64,000 nt of DNA, taken from the NCBI GenBank assembly GCA_020723405.1, contig DYIY01000003.1, forward strand, positions 1 to 64,000. Direction: 5' to 3'. How positions within the stretch are numbered: the first letter of the stretch is position 1; each line of letters starts with the position of its first letter. A program made the translations under genes and the position numbers. Below the pieces are notes generated by a model that was not told where the DNA came from, searched no databases, and was given only the letters and a program-made list of their open reading frames with translations. Source of the DNA: Thiobacillus denitrificans (lineage in GTDB: Bacteria > Pseudomonadota > Gammaproteobacteria > Burkholderiales > Thiobacillaceae). Of the stretch, positions 25,620 through 34,694 are shown one piece after another.

Positions 25620-26735
25620 TCTGTCCTCCCCTCTGCCAGATTCTGTGCTTTCGCACCGACCAATGATGCTACGACAGTGTGGATATCCCGCTCGGCCAGG
25701 TCGGCGCCCATGGGCAGGCTCATCACTCGTGACGCCGCGAGGTCGGCAACTGGAGTCGAACGCTCAGGGCATGAAGCACGATAGGCCGGTTGTCGATTCA
25801 GGGGCGCAGGGTAGTGAACGGCGGTGGGTATTCCGGCCTGTTCGAGCAGGTGCCGAGCCCTTTCCCGTTCATCGATGAAAACGGTGTACTGAGCGAACAC
25901 GCTGGTCCTATCCGAACGCTGGCGAACGCGAGGAATACCTGTATCGTCCATCAACCTGTTGTACTGCCCCCCCCTTATGAATGCGCTGGTCTAGTTCCCA
26001 GTCGAACCGCTCCAATTTAGCCAGCACAATGGCGCATTGCAGCGTGTCCATTCGTCCCCCGACCCCTATGCGCGTGTGGTGGTAGCGCCGTTCCTGCCCA
26101 TGAACGCGAATCACGCGCATGGTTTTGGCCAGGGCGTCATCACTGGTGAAGATGGCGCCACCATCGCCGTAGCAGCCCAGGGGCTTGCTGGGAAAGAAGC
26201 TGGTGCAGCCGATGGTGGAAAGATTGCAGCTCTTGCGGCCCATGTATACCGCGCCGAAGCTCTGGGCCCCATCCTCGATTACCGGCAGGCCATGCCGGGC
26301 TGCAATGGCGTTGATCTCGTCCATGTCCGCCGGCTGCCCATAGAGGCTCACCGGCATGATGGCCCGGGTCTTGGGGGTGATGGCCGCCTCGATCAGCCGT
26401 GCATCGATGTTGCAGGTATCCGGTTCGATATCCACGAAAACGGGTGTTGCGCCCAACAGGGCGATGACCTCCGCGGTGGCGACGAAAGTGAAGGGGGTGG
26501 TGATCACCTCGTCGCCCGCCTTGATGCCCAGGGCCAGGAGGGAGATGAGCAGGGCCTCCGTGCCGGATGCGACAGTGATGCAATGGGAAGCACCGGTGTA
26601 GGCCGCCAGTTTCTCCTCCAGCTCTCCGACCTCGGGCCCCATGATGTACTGGCCGTGCTCGAGCACCCGCTCGATCCGGCTGTGGATGGATTCCTTCAGC
26701 TCGTGGTATTGGGTCCTGAGATCAATGAATTCCAT
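25616..26735 (-). pseudogene. wbpE: Sugar 3-aminotransferase (WbpE/WlbC family), frameshifted at an eight-G run
   Basis: Two overlapping frames together encode a full DegT-family aminotransferase of the WbpE/WlbC type, which makes UDP-3-amino-GlcNAcA from the 3-keto sugar. The first part (26735 to about 25967) runs from MEFIDLRTQYHEL to the PLP-lysine loop FFPSKPLGCYGDGG and LERFDWELDQRI. The second part (from about 25966) continues with DDTGIPRVRQRS, AQYTVFID and AVHYPAPLNRQPAY. The frame breaks exactly at a run of eight G on the coding strand (25967-25974); seven G would restore it. This may be a real null allele, a slippage switch or a sequencing error. WbpE function would be lost as written. 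Confidence 0.85.
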
Positions 26736-26743
26736 GGCGAGCT

Positions 26744-27319
26744 TCAAAGGGGGCGACATTCCTTTTCGGTCATCTCATAGCGGGTGCCGCAGGCCGCGCA
26801 GTCGAACAGACCCACCGAATCCGGCAGGCGTGTGCCGCATTGGCACATCCACCCGGCCCGGCGGGCGGGCACGCCCAGCATCAGAGCATAGGGTACAACA
26901 TCTGAAGTCACCACCGCCCCTGCGCCAATGAAGGCATATTCACCCAGGGTGTGGCCGCACAGGATGGTGGCGTTGGCACCGATACTGACACCCTGCTTCA
27001 CCAGCGTTGCCCTGTATTCATGTTTGCGCGGCACGTGGGAGCGGGGATTGATGACGTTGGTGAACACCATGCTGGGGCCGCAGAACACGTCATTTTCCAG
27101 GGTCACGTCGTCGTATATGGACACATTGTTCTGGACCCGCACGTTATTGCCGATCACCACCCGGTTGCCGACGAAGACGTTCTGGCCAAAGGAGCACCGC
27201 TCGCCGATCACCGCGCCGGCGCAGATGTGCACCCAATGCCAGACATGGGTGCCGGCGCCGATGCGTGCGCCCTCGTCCACGATGGCAGTGGCGTGGATAA
27301 AGACTTCGGGTTGATCCAT
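26744..27319 (-). CDS. wbpD: UDP-2-acetamido-3-amino-2,3-dideoxyglucuronate N-acetyltransferase (WbpD/WlbB)
   Basis: A 191-residue left-handed beta-helix acetyltransferase with clear hexapeptide repeats ([42 protein letters not shown]). The [12 protein letters not shown] and [24 protein letters not shown] segments are typical of the WbpD family. The C terminus adds CQCGTRLP and CAACGTRYE, a small putative zinc ribbon found in some members. It starts one base inside the wbpB stop (TGATG). It would act last in making UDP-2,3-diacetamido-2,3-dideoxy-glucuronate. Confidence 0.93.
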   Translation of the reverse strand: MDQPEVFIHATAIVDEGARIGAGTHVWHWVHICAGAVIGERCSFGQNVFVGNRVVIGNNVRVQNNVSIYDDVTLENDVFCGPSMVFTNVINPRSHVPRKHEYRATLVKQGVSIGANATILCGHTLGEYAFIGAGAVVTSDVVPYALMLGVPARRAGWMCQCGTRLPDSVGLFDCAACGTRYEMTEKECRPL

Positions 27320-28386
27320 CAGTACTCCAGGGGCAGGGCGACGCGGCGCGCGTCGCGGGCCGAGCGGTACATGGCGATCAGCACCTCCAGGGAGCGCAGG
27401 CCTTCCCGTCCATCCGTGTCAGGCGCAGCTTCGCCCCGCAATACCTTGATCACATTGTCGTAATAGCGGGGGTGACCATACCCGTAAACGGAGGTAGTGG
27501 CATAGCTGGCATCCTTGACCAGTTCGTCATCCGGGTCGGGATCCATGAATTCCCAATGCTGAATGTCATTCACCGCCACCCCGCCCACCCGAACGGTGCC
27601 CTTTTCACCGATGATGGTGATGGATCCCTCCAGGTTCTTCGGGTAGGTGAGCATGGTGACATTGACGCTCCCCATGGCGCCGGAACGCCATTTGATCAGG
27701 GCCACGCCACTGTCTTCCACCTCGATGTTTCGTGCCAGGGTGGCTGTATAGGCATGCACGCTTTCCACGGGGCCGATCAGCCAGTCCAGCAAATCCACGT
27801 AGTGGCTGGCCTGGTTCATGAATGCGCCACCGTCGAATTCCCAGGTGCCGCGCCAGTCATCGCTGTCGTAATAGTCCTGGGGACGCGTCCAGAAGACGTT
27901 GATGGTCACCATGTAAACCCGGCCGAAGCGTTTTTTGTCCATGGCCCGCTTGAGCAATTGCAAGGTGGCGTTCTGCCGGTTCTGCTTGACCACGAACAGA
28001 TGGACCCCGGCCGCATCGCAGCTCTGTACCATGCGCTTGCCATCCTGCCAGCGGGTCGCCATGGGCTTCTCGGTCATGATATGCCTGCCGTTGGCGGCAA
28101 TCTGTATGGTTTGCTCCGCATGCAGACCACTGGGCGTGGCTATGGCCACCAGATCCGCCTGGGTGTTGTGTAGCATGTCGGTGAGCTGGGCAAAGCCTTC
28201 TGCACCTGTCTGGGATACCGCCTGGGCCAATCTGTCCGGGGCGTTGTCGCAGACCCCCACGAGTTCCAGATTTTGGCGATGCTGGGCGATGGCCCCCAAA
28301 TGATTCCGAGCGATGCGGCCGCAGCCAAGCAATGCAACGCGAATTTTACGATCTACGATCGGAGGAATTTGTCTGCTCGTCTTCAT
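27319..28386 (-). CDS. wbpB: UDP-GlcNAc(A) 3-dehydrogenase (WbpB/WlbA)
   Basis: A 355-residue Gfo/Idh/MocA oxidoreductase that oxidises C3 of UDP-GlcNAcA in the WbpB-WbpE-WbpD route. The Rossmann loop [18 protein letters not shown] lies near residue 17, the EKPMATRW motif holds the catalytic Lys, and the [24 protein letters not shown] segment is family-typical. The ATG at 28386 overlaps the stop of a tiny upstream frame, and no Shine-Dalgarno is obvious. It opens the recognised part of the minus-strand operon; substrate would come from TviB at 13-14 kb. Confidence 0.93.
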   Translation of the reverse strand: MKTSRQIPPIVDRKIRVALLGCGRIARNHLGAIAQHRQNLELVGVCDNAPDRLAQAVSQTGAEGFAQLTDMLHNTQADLVAIATPSGLHAEQTIQIAANGRHIMTEKPMATRWQDGKRMVQSCDAAGVHLFVVKQNRQNATLQLLKRAMDKKRFGRVYMVTINVFWTRPQDYYDSDDWRGTWEFDGGAFMNQASHYVDLLDWLIGPVESVHAYTATLARNIEVEDSGVALIKWRSGAMGSVNVTMLTYPKNLEGSITIIGEKGTVRVGGVAVNDIQHWEFMDPDPDDELVKDASYATTSVYGYGHPRYYDNVIKVLRGEAAPDTDGREGLRSLEVLIAMYRSARDARRVALPLEY

Positions 28387-28825
28387 AGGTTCAGTCTGGG
28401 CTTGATGTCATCACGGGCAATCATAAGGCTCTGGCTGGTCGCAACAGTAATCCGGGCCAGATATTTGATGGTTCTTGGCGAAACCGAGCGGGTAGTACGG
28501 CCCACCAGGGGCAGGGTGTGCTGCTCCCACATGACAAAGGCTGTCATGGAACCATGTGCGCCCTTTCCAGCCGGTGAGCATCTCCCTTGTCCTGTTTGCA
28601 GGTGCTGCATCCGGCGCAAGCCTTACGAATCCGGGCGTTGGCGTCGTCCGCCACTGTCTGGTGTGACGCAGCGACAGGACACTTGGGTAGCGTTTTCCCA
28701 GGAGACGGTTTGCTAGGGGCGGCTAGAATCTGTGACTTGAGTGCGAGCACGGCATGGCTGATGTGGCCATGGAGGTCCAGCCTGTCCGGCGGTGGTGACC
28801 ACACATCGATTCCATCCGGGTTCAT
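28383..28825 (-). other. Two possible small ORFs upstream of wbpB
   Basis: A 93-codon frame (28544-28825) with a CAGCSTC cysteine cluster ends in an ATGA overlap with a 54-codon frame (28383-28547). That frame in turn ends in an ATGA overlap with wbpB. The chain of overlaps is what real coupled genes look like, but neither product resembles anything I recognise, and no ribosome binding site supports the first start. They may be remnants of a truncated gene or chance frames. Confidence 0.25.
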
Positions 28826-28901
28826 TGCGCCAACTGTTGCGCTTGAGTTGTACTAATGGCCCAGGTGAAGGATTGGGGTAAATGGAGGGCTTTTGAATTG
28901 A
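28826..28901. other. Spacer between divergent glycan operons
   Basis: The short stretch between the candidate small ORFs and the sulfotransferase gene should hold the start signals for the plus-strand operon. I see no hexamer pair good enough to call a promoter. Confidence 0.4.
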
Positions 28902-29870
28902 ATGCCGTTTCTTAGTGAATTCGAGATTTGCGGCGCCCTGCCAAGGATGCAATCAATGACCATTGGATCTCCGTTTGATCATTTTCTGGCCAGTGTCCGT
29001 CTTGTTGCCGACTATATTGTTACCAATCCACCCGGCTTTTCCCTGGAGCGCCTCAAGGCCTTTGTTGTCCCCGGCAATAGAAGCCCAGGAGCGGATGGGC
29101 AGATCGATGTGTTTTTCTGTCTTTCCACGGGGCGTGTCGGAACTAAAACCCTCGCTGCTCTGCTTGCAACGTCACCGGACTTGCTCGTTCGCCATGAGCC
29201 TCGTCCGCTTCTCTTTGGCTTGTCCAAAGCAGCGTACATGAGTCCCGAAATTCTCGAAACCGAGTTTGCTGGATTTGCATTTCAGGCAGCCAGGTCTGAC
29301 ATTATTCATCATGCCGGCAAGATTGGCCGCGCCTACGTGGAGACCAGTCCCCATGCCACGTTTTTGTCGCCACTCATTGCACGTGCATTACCCGGTGCAA
29401 AATTCATTCATCTAGTCCGCAATCCTGCAGATGTTGTTCGTTCAGGGATGCGTAGGCGTTGGTATCAAGGTCATCCGGCAGATCATACGCGTATCCAGCC
29501 TCAAGTCGGTAGTGATGATGCAGTTTCATGGGAAAATTGGAGCCCATTCCAAAAAAATTGCTGGCTCTGGTCGGAGACAAACCAATGGATTCTTGACTTC
29601 ACCGGCAAGTTGCCAGCGGAGCGTACCTTGTTGATGAAATCGGAGGATATATATAGCGCAGACCCGATTGCCCTCGGGCAGTTGCAGAATTTCATTGGTT
29701 TGCCTGACTTGGCTGGATCGCGCGTGACCGGGATTCTGAAGCGGCCTCTGAATGTTCAAAGGGATGGGGACTTTCCTTTCTATGATCACTGGGCCGATGA
29801 AGAAAAAAGGAGTTTTGCTGAAATGGTGGGTGTTGTTGCGGGCCGGCTTGGGTATCGGATTGGTGGCTAA
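28902..29870 (+). CDS. PAPS-dependent sulfotransferase family protein
   Basis: A 322-residue protein with the two PAPS-binding regions of sulfotransferases. A 5'-phosphosulfate loop variant lies near residue 75 (FFCLSTGRVGTKTLAALL), and the 3'-phosphate site appears as FIHLVRNPADVVRSGMRRRW near residue 170. It opens the plus-strand glycan operon and may add sulfate to a sugar or lipid carrier. The start is uncertain. ATG 28902 is 12 bases from GGAGGG, and ATG 28956 has a better spaced AAGGA; the latter gives a 304-residue protein that keeps all motifs. Base composition is lower in GC than the genome flanks. Confidence 0.78.
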   Translation: MPFLSEFEICGALPRMQSMTIGSPFDHFLASVRLVADYIVTNPPGFSLERLKAFVVPGNRSPGADGQIDVFFCLSTGRVGTKTLAALLATSPDLLVRHEPRPLLFGLSKAAYMSPEILETEFAGFAFQAARSDIIHHAGKIGRAYVETSPHATFLSPLIARALPGAKFIHLVRNPADVVRSGMRRRWYQGHPADHTRIQPQVGSDDAVSWENWSPFQKNCWLWSETNQWILDFTGKLPAERTLLMKSEDIYSADPIALGQLQNFIGLPDLAGSRVTGILKRPLNVQRDGDFPFYDHWADEEKRSFAEMVGVVAGRLGYRIGG

Positions 29871-29934
29871 TTGATGAATCGGGGCAAATGGGGGTTGTCA
29901 ATTTCATTTTTGGCAAATTGGGCAAGTGGACGGT

Positions 29935-31326
29935 ATGCTCCTGATTGAAGCGGGTGGAAGTCATCGTTATGCTCGAGATTATGTGGCCCATGTTGTTTTT
30001 GGGGAATTTCTTGGCTTGGAATTTCGGATAATCCAAACGAATCGCCCAGGGTGGTGCATTAAATGCGCAGGCAGGCGTGGTGAACTTCTCCTTCCCGACG
30101 ATTTTTTTTCCATGCCCGCGCGCATGTGGCTTGGGCATGAATCCTTGCCTAATCCTCCGCTGGCTCAGTGGTCCTACTGTTTGGATGATGGTCATTCGTC
30201 ATTCAGAGGCATCTTGCCTGTTCTATTCTGCCAGGGTGAGAGCCGACTTGGCCGTCTGACTGTTGCTGCTGACTCAGTTCGATTGGATATTGATGTGTTA
30301 GGCACAATTTTTTTTATGCTCTCGCGCTACGAGGAAATCATTCTCGATCAGCGTGATCTCCATGGGCGATTTCCAGGCGGTGCTTCCCTGGCTGCCAGAT
30401 GTGGCTTTCTACTTCGGCCCGTTGTGGATGAATATGTCGAAGTCCTGTGGCGATGCATGCGGCTCCTTTGGCCGGATATTGTCCGCAAGTCAAGTCCGGG
30501 AACCGTACATGTCGGATGCGACGTGGATGTGCCCTATGACTGTGATGCCCGAGATGGCTGGCGGGTATTGGTTTCCTCGGTGCGTGATCTGATCCGCCGG
30601 AAGCATGGTGGTGTCATTGCCAAGCGAGTGCGAAATCATCTGGCAAGCAGACGGGGGGATTATTCCTTGGATCCCAATCACACTTTCGACTGGTATATGG
30701 ACGCCTGTGACAAAGCTGGGAGGCGGGCTGCATTCAACTTTATCGCAGGCCACTCGGCAGGTGCAGTGGATGGATGTTATCGCATCGAAGAGCCAAGAAT
30801 CCTGTCTCTCATGGGGCACATCCATCGTCGCGGCCACGAACTGGGGCTACATGCCAGCTATAACAGTTTTCGTGATGGGGGCGTAATCAGGCAAGAACTG
30901 GAGCGTCTGGCGGCAACATGCCATCACAACGGAATTGGTGCGGATATCATCGGTAACCGGCAGCATTTCCTCCGCTGGGATGCGGCTGAAACAGCCGATC
31001 ATCTGGACGAAGCGGGCCTCGAGTACGACGCCACCGGGGGATATGCTGATCTGCCCGGATTTCGCTATGGCACAGGGAAATCTTTTTCCATGTGGAGCTG
31101 GAAGCGCCAGGCAGCGTTGAAACTGCGCCAGAGGCCACTGATCATGATGGAATGCACCATTATGTCGGCGCGTTACCTTGGTCTGGGGCATGGACAAGAG
31201 GCCGCTGACATGATGAACAAACTCAAGCAGTCTGCCCTTGAATATGGAGGAGACTTCAGTTTTCTCTGGCATAACTCGAATCTGCAGCACGGTGTCGAGC
31301 GTGAACTTTTTCTCTCGCTGTTGTAA
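29935..31326 (+). CDS. Polysaccharide deacetylase family protein
   Basis: A 463-residue protein with an N-terminal uncharacterised domain (about residues 1-180) and a C-terminal carbohydrate esterase 4-like fold. The metal-site motifs are HVGCDVDVPYD (aspartate pair) and GHELGLHASYN (two histidines). Such proteins are common in exopolysaccharide clusters, where they may remove N-acetyl groups or act on a peptide or sugar substituent; substrate unknown. ATG 29935 is preferred over a GTG nine bases earlier. The gene lies 64 bases after the sulfotransferase. Confidence 0.78.
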   Translation: MLLIEAGGSHRYARDYVAHVVFGEFLGLEFRIIQTNRPGWCIKCAGRRGELLLPDDFFSMPARMWLGHESLPNPPLAQWSYCLDDGHSSFRGILPVLFCQGESRLGRLTVAADSVRLDIDVLGTIFFMLSRYEEIILDQRDLHGRFPGGASLAARCGFLLRPVVDEYVEVLWRCMRLLWPDIVRKSSPGTVHVGCDVDVPYDCDARDGWRVLVSSVRDLIRRKHGGVIAKRVRNHLASRRGDYSLDPNHTFDWYMDACDKAGRRAAFNFIAGHSAGAVDGCYRIEEPRILSLMGHIHRRGHELGLHASYNSFRDGGVIRQELERLAATCHHNGIGADIIGNRQHFLRWDAAETADHLDEAGLEYDATGGYADLPGFRYGTGKSFSMWSWKRQAALKLRQRPLIMMECTIMSARYLGLGHGQEAADMMNKLKQSALEYGGDFSFLWHNSNLQHGVERELFLSLL

Positions 31327-31355
31327 GACATTGCCAAGTCATTGCCGCAGGAAGA

Positions 31356-32678
31356 TTGAAAACATTGAAGATTCTGATCATCACGGCGTTTTTTCCACCA
31401 CAGAATTCCATTGCTTCACTGCGCCCCTACACCTGGGCAAAGTATTGGGCTCGCGGTGGGCATCGGGTTACAGTGCTGACCCCCCCCAAGGGGGAGGCAC
31501 TGTCAGGGTTGGCGTTGCCCTTGTCCGGATTTACTACCCTCGAAGTTCCCATTCCCGGCTGGGCACGCTTGCGCAGCTCTTTCGGTTTGAGCAGTGGGGG
31601 GGCTGCCTGTAATGCCCAGTCTGGATCCGCCACCGTAAAGCACGGCCTCAAGCTACGGCTGCGCCAGCTGCTTGCCAACTGGCAGCGCCGAACCGGCGTT
31701 GCCCTCAGTTGCCGGATGCCTGACCCCATGGATCTCTGGACAGCGCCCGCGTATCGGGCTGTGTCAGGTTCCCGCTGGGACCTGGTGGTCAGCACGGCAG
31801 GACCCTATTGTGTGCACCGGCCTGCCTATGAGCTCAAAAGACAAGGACTGGCCGGAAAATGGATCGCGGACTGGCGTGATCTCTGGAGTGACAACCACAT
31901 CTATCCTGGTCTTTGGGGCTTGCGGGGTTTCGAGAAATGGCTGGAACGGCGCTGGTGTGCTCAGGCTGACATCCTCACCACGGTTTCCGAACCCCTGGCC
32001 GAAACGCTGCGCAGGAACCACGGTGATAAGGTTGTCGTGGTGCCAAATGGCTTCGACCCGGAGGATTATCCCAGTCAGTCCAGCGAGGCGTCTTTTCCCA
32101 ATGATGGGTGCGTTCGCATCCTCTATACCGGGTCTCTTTATCCCGGCAGCCAGGACCCTTCGCCCTTGTTCAAAGCCATCAGGGACGTGCGGGACAGCCA
32201 TGGGGTCGGCCCCGACAGGCTGAAAGTATTGTTTTGTGGCAACCGTGCCAACGCAGATGATCTGGCTGCCCTGGAAGGCGTGGCCGATTTTGTCGAGTAT
32301 CTGGGCCTAGTGCCGAGAAATGAGGCTTTGCGCATGCAAAGGGACGCCAACGCCTTGCTGTTTCTTGAATTTGACCATGCCGGAGCGCGAGGCGTGGTCA
32401 CCGGAAAAATCTTCGAGTATCTTCGCGCTGGTCCCCCCATTCTGTCGATTGGTACAGGCCATGATTCGGGCGTGGAGGGTTTGTTGGAGCGAACCGGGTG
32501 CGGGCTGACCTGCGGGACGGATACGCACCGGATCAAAGCTTTCCTCCTGGGACTCCTCAACGGAGACCCCTGGCGCGTTTCCCGGAACCAGGCGGAGATC
32601 GATGCCTACGACAGGCGGCGCCTTGCAGAAGCGATGCTTGACCTGGCAGGAACTCCGGCCGGCACGTCCGATGGATAA
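31356..32678 (+). CDS. Glycosyltransferase family 4
   Basis: A 440-residue GT-B glycosyltransferase. It shows the N-terminal ILIITAFFPPQNSIASLRPYTWAKY acceptor region, WIADWRDLWSDN, then LTTVSEPLAETLRRNHGDKVVVVPNGFDPEDY, and a donor-side GKIFEYLRAGPPIL motif. The start appears to be TTG at 31356, directly after GGAAG; another TTG nine bases later is possible. It overlaps the next GT2 gene by eight bases. Linkage and sugar are not predictable. Confidence 0.87.
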   Translation: MKTLKILIITAFFPPQNSIASLRPYTWAKYWARGGHRVTVLTPPKGEALSGLALPLSGFTTLEVPIPGWARLRSSFGLSSGGAACNAQSGSATVKHGLKLRLRQLLANWQRRTGVALSCRMPDPMDLWTAPAYRAVSGSRWDLVVSTAGPYCVHRPAYELKRQGLAGKWIADWRDLWSDNHIYPGLWGLRGFEKWLERRWCAQADILTTVSEPLAETLRRNHGDKVVVVPNGFDPEDYPSQSSEASFPNDGCVRILYTGSLYPGSQDPSPLFKAIRDVRDSHGVGPDRLKVLFCGNRANADDLAALEGVADFVEYLGLVPRNEALRMQRDANALLFLEFDHAGARGVVTGKIFEYLRAGPPILSIGTGHDSGVEGLLERTGCGLTCGTDTHRIKAFLLGLLNGDPWRVSRNQAEIDAYDRRRLAEAMLDLAGTPAGTSDG

Positions 32679-33576
32679 GACGACCACCATTGCCGTTGTG
32701 GTGTGTTATGAGCCGGACTTGGCGCGTTTGACCGAATTGCTGTCTGCCACGCGACCACAGGTGGACGCGCTGGTCGTGGTGGACAACGGGTCGGATGTGG
32801 AGGTTGAGAGCGTGCTTGCCGAAATGGCTCTGCATGGTGAGATCCATGTTCTCCTGCTTTCCGAAAATTCAGGCCTTGCCTATGCCCAGAATCAGGGTAT
32901 TGAGTGGGCCCGCAGCCAAGGAGCCAGTCACATCCTGCTTCTCGATCAGGACAGCCTGCCGGCCAAGAACATGGTAGGGATTCTCCTCGCAGCCCACGCA
33001 GAACTGCTTGCTGCGGGGCTATGTCCATCTGCAGTGGGACCGAGGCTCACCGATGCGCACCTCCAAAGGCGTACATCCTTTTTTCGGAGCGAGGGATTGC
33101 GGACCAGGTGGTTGAACTGCGAGACGGGTATCGAGACCCATGCCGTGGATGGCCTCATCGCATCCGGGAGCTTGATCCCCATCACCGTGCTGGCCGCAGT
33201 TGGCCCCATGAATGGCGATTTGTTCATCGACTATGTGGACCGGGAATGGCATTTGCGTGCGCGGCGATGTGGTTTCCAGGCATTTGGGATTTGTGCCGCG
33301 AACATGATTCATCGTCTGGGGGATGAACCGGTCAAGGTGGCAGGACAAGCCGTGCCCATGCATCAATCATTGCGGCACTACTATTATTTTCGCAATGCGG
33401 TCTGGTTGTATCGCCAGTCATGGGTACCCTGGGTCTGGAAGTTGTCGGATGGCTGGAGACTGATTCGAAAGTTTGTTTTTTACGCAGTATTTGCCCATCC
33501 GCGCCGTGCGCATCTGGCCATGATGCTTCGGGGAATACGGCATGGTATGGCGAATCGTCTGGGTAAATTCGGATGA
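32671..33576 (+). CDS. Glycosyltransferase family 2, rhamnosyltransferase-like
   Basis: A 301-residue GT2 enzyme. The nucleotide-binding VVDNGSDVE and the DQD variant of the DxD motif in LLLDQDSLPAK are typical of the WbbL/rhamnosyltransferase group. The FIDYVDREWHLRARRCGF segment near residue 185 is the usual catalytic-base region (ED/DR-W). The ATG at 32671 overlaps the previous stop. Being in a rhamnosyltransferase-like group does not prove a rhamnose donor, and no dTDP-rhamnose genes are in the window. Confidence 0.85.
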   Translation: MDKTTTIAVVVCYEPDLARLTELLSATRPQVDALVVVDNGSDVEVESVLAEMALHGEIHVLLLSENSGLAYAQNQGIEWARSQGASHILLLDQDSLPAKNMVGILLAAHAELLAAGLCPSAVGPRLTDAHLQRRTSFFRSEGLRTRWLNCETGIETHAVDGLIASGSLIPITVLAAVGPMNGDLFIDYVDREWHLRARRCGFQAFGICAANMIHRLGDEPVKVAGQAVPMHQSLRHYYYFRNAVWLYRQSWVPWVWKLSDGWRLIRKFVFYAVFAHPRRAHLAMMLRGIRHGMANRLGKFG

Positions 33577-34694
33577 CCATGCCGGATGGTCCTATGCAAG
33601 GGCGGCCGCTCCGCATATTGTCCCTGCCTCGCTACACCCGTTTGGGAGCAAGCAGTCGTTTGCGCACATTCCAGTTTTTGCCGGCATTGGCCGTATCCGG
33701 GTTGCAAATTTCGGTGCAACCCCTCTTCCGGGAAAACTACCTGCAACGTCTCTATGCCGGAAAGAAAACGGCATGGCATGAGGTGATCGGCGATTATCTG
33801 GCCCGAATCCGGGCACTTCGCCATGCCGCCGATTTCGATCTTCTTTGGCTGGAAAAGGAGCTGTTGCCAGGATTTCCCGCCTGGCTTGAAACCTGGCTGT
33901 TCCGCTCAGGCATACCCTACGTGGTGGATTACGACGATGCGCTCTTTCATCGGTACGATGGTTTGGAGGGAACACGCCGGTCCTTGTTTCCGGGCAAGAT
34001 CGATCAGGTGATCCGTCATGCCGCATTGGTAATCAGCGGCAACGAATATCTTGCCCAGCATGCGCGGGCCGCCGGCGCCCGCCGGGTGGAAATCCTGCCG
34101 ACCGTGGTGGACTTGGCCCGCTATGCCCCCAGCGTGGCCAGGGACCGTCAGGTCCTGAGGGTTGGCTGGATCGGCTCTCCCGCCACGGTCAAGTACCTTG
34201 CCGGCATCGCACCCATCCTCGCCGCAGCCGCGCAGACGTTTCCCCTGGAACTGCGGGTAATCGGTGCCCGTTTCCAATGGCCCGGGCTGAACATTGAATC
34301 ACGGCCTTGGTCCGAGCAAACAGAAGCGATGGAGTTACGCGAACTCGATGTCGGCATCATGCCTTTGCCGGACGCCCCTTGGGAGCGTGGCAAATGCGGC
34401 TACAAGCTGATCCAGTACCTGGCTTCCGGATTGCCGGTCATCGCGTCACCGGTGGGGGTGAATCGGGAGATCGTCAAACCGGGGGTCAATGGCTTCCTGG
34501 CCGATTCGGATGAGGCTTGGCTGGATGCGCTTACATTCCTCCAGCGTGACAGGGAGGCAAGTCTCAGCATGGGTGAAGCGGGGCGACAACTGGTGGATGC
34601 GGAGTATTCACTGGAAACCATGGCACCCACCTTGGCCAGGTTGTTGATCGAAGTCGTATGTGAAGGACAGAGGGTCCGGGGAGATCGTGAGTAG
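33573..34694 (+). CDS. Glycosyltransferase family 4
   Basis: A 373-residue GT-B enzyme with an N-terminal LRILSLPRYTRLGASSRLR acceptor segment, VVDYDDALFHRY, and the donor-binding part VGWIGSPATVKYL, GIMPLPDAPWERGKCGYKLIQYLASGLPVIASPVGVN. It starts in an ATGA overlap with the GT2 gene and overlaps the next GT4 by eight bases, so the four glycosyltransferases form a tightly coupled block. Confidence 0.87.
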   Translation: MTMPDGPMQGRPLRILSLPRYTRLGASSRLRTFQFLPALAVSGLQISVQPLFRENYLQRLYAGKKTAWHEVIGDYLARIRALRHAADFDLLWLEKELLPGFPAWLETWLFRSGIPYVVDYDDALFHRYDGLEGTRRSLFPGKIDQVIRHAALVISGNEYLAQHARAAGARRVEILPTVVDLARYAPSVARDRQVLRVGWIGSPATVKYLAGIAPILAAAAQTFPLELRVIGARFQWPGLNIESRPWSEQTEAMELRELDVGIMPLPDAPWERGKCGYKLIQYLASGLPVIASPVGVNREIVKPGVNGFLADSDEAWLDALTFLQRDREASLSMGEAGRQLVDAEYSLETMAPTLARLLIEVVCEGQRVRGDRE

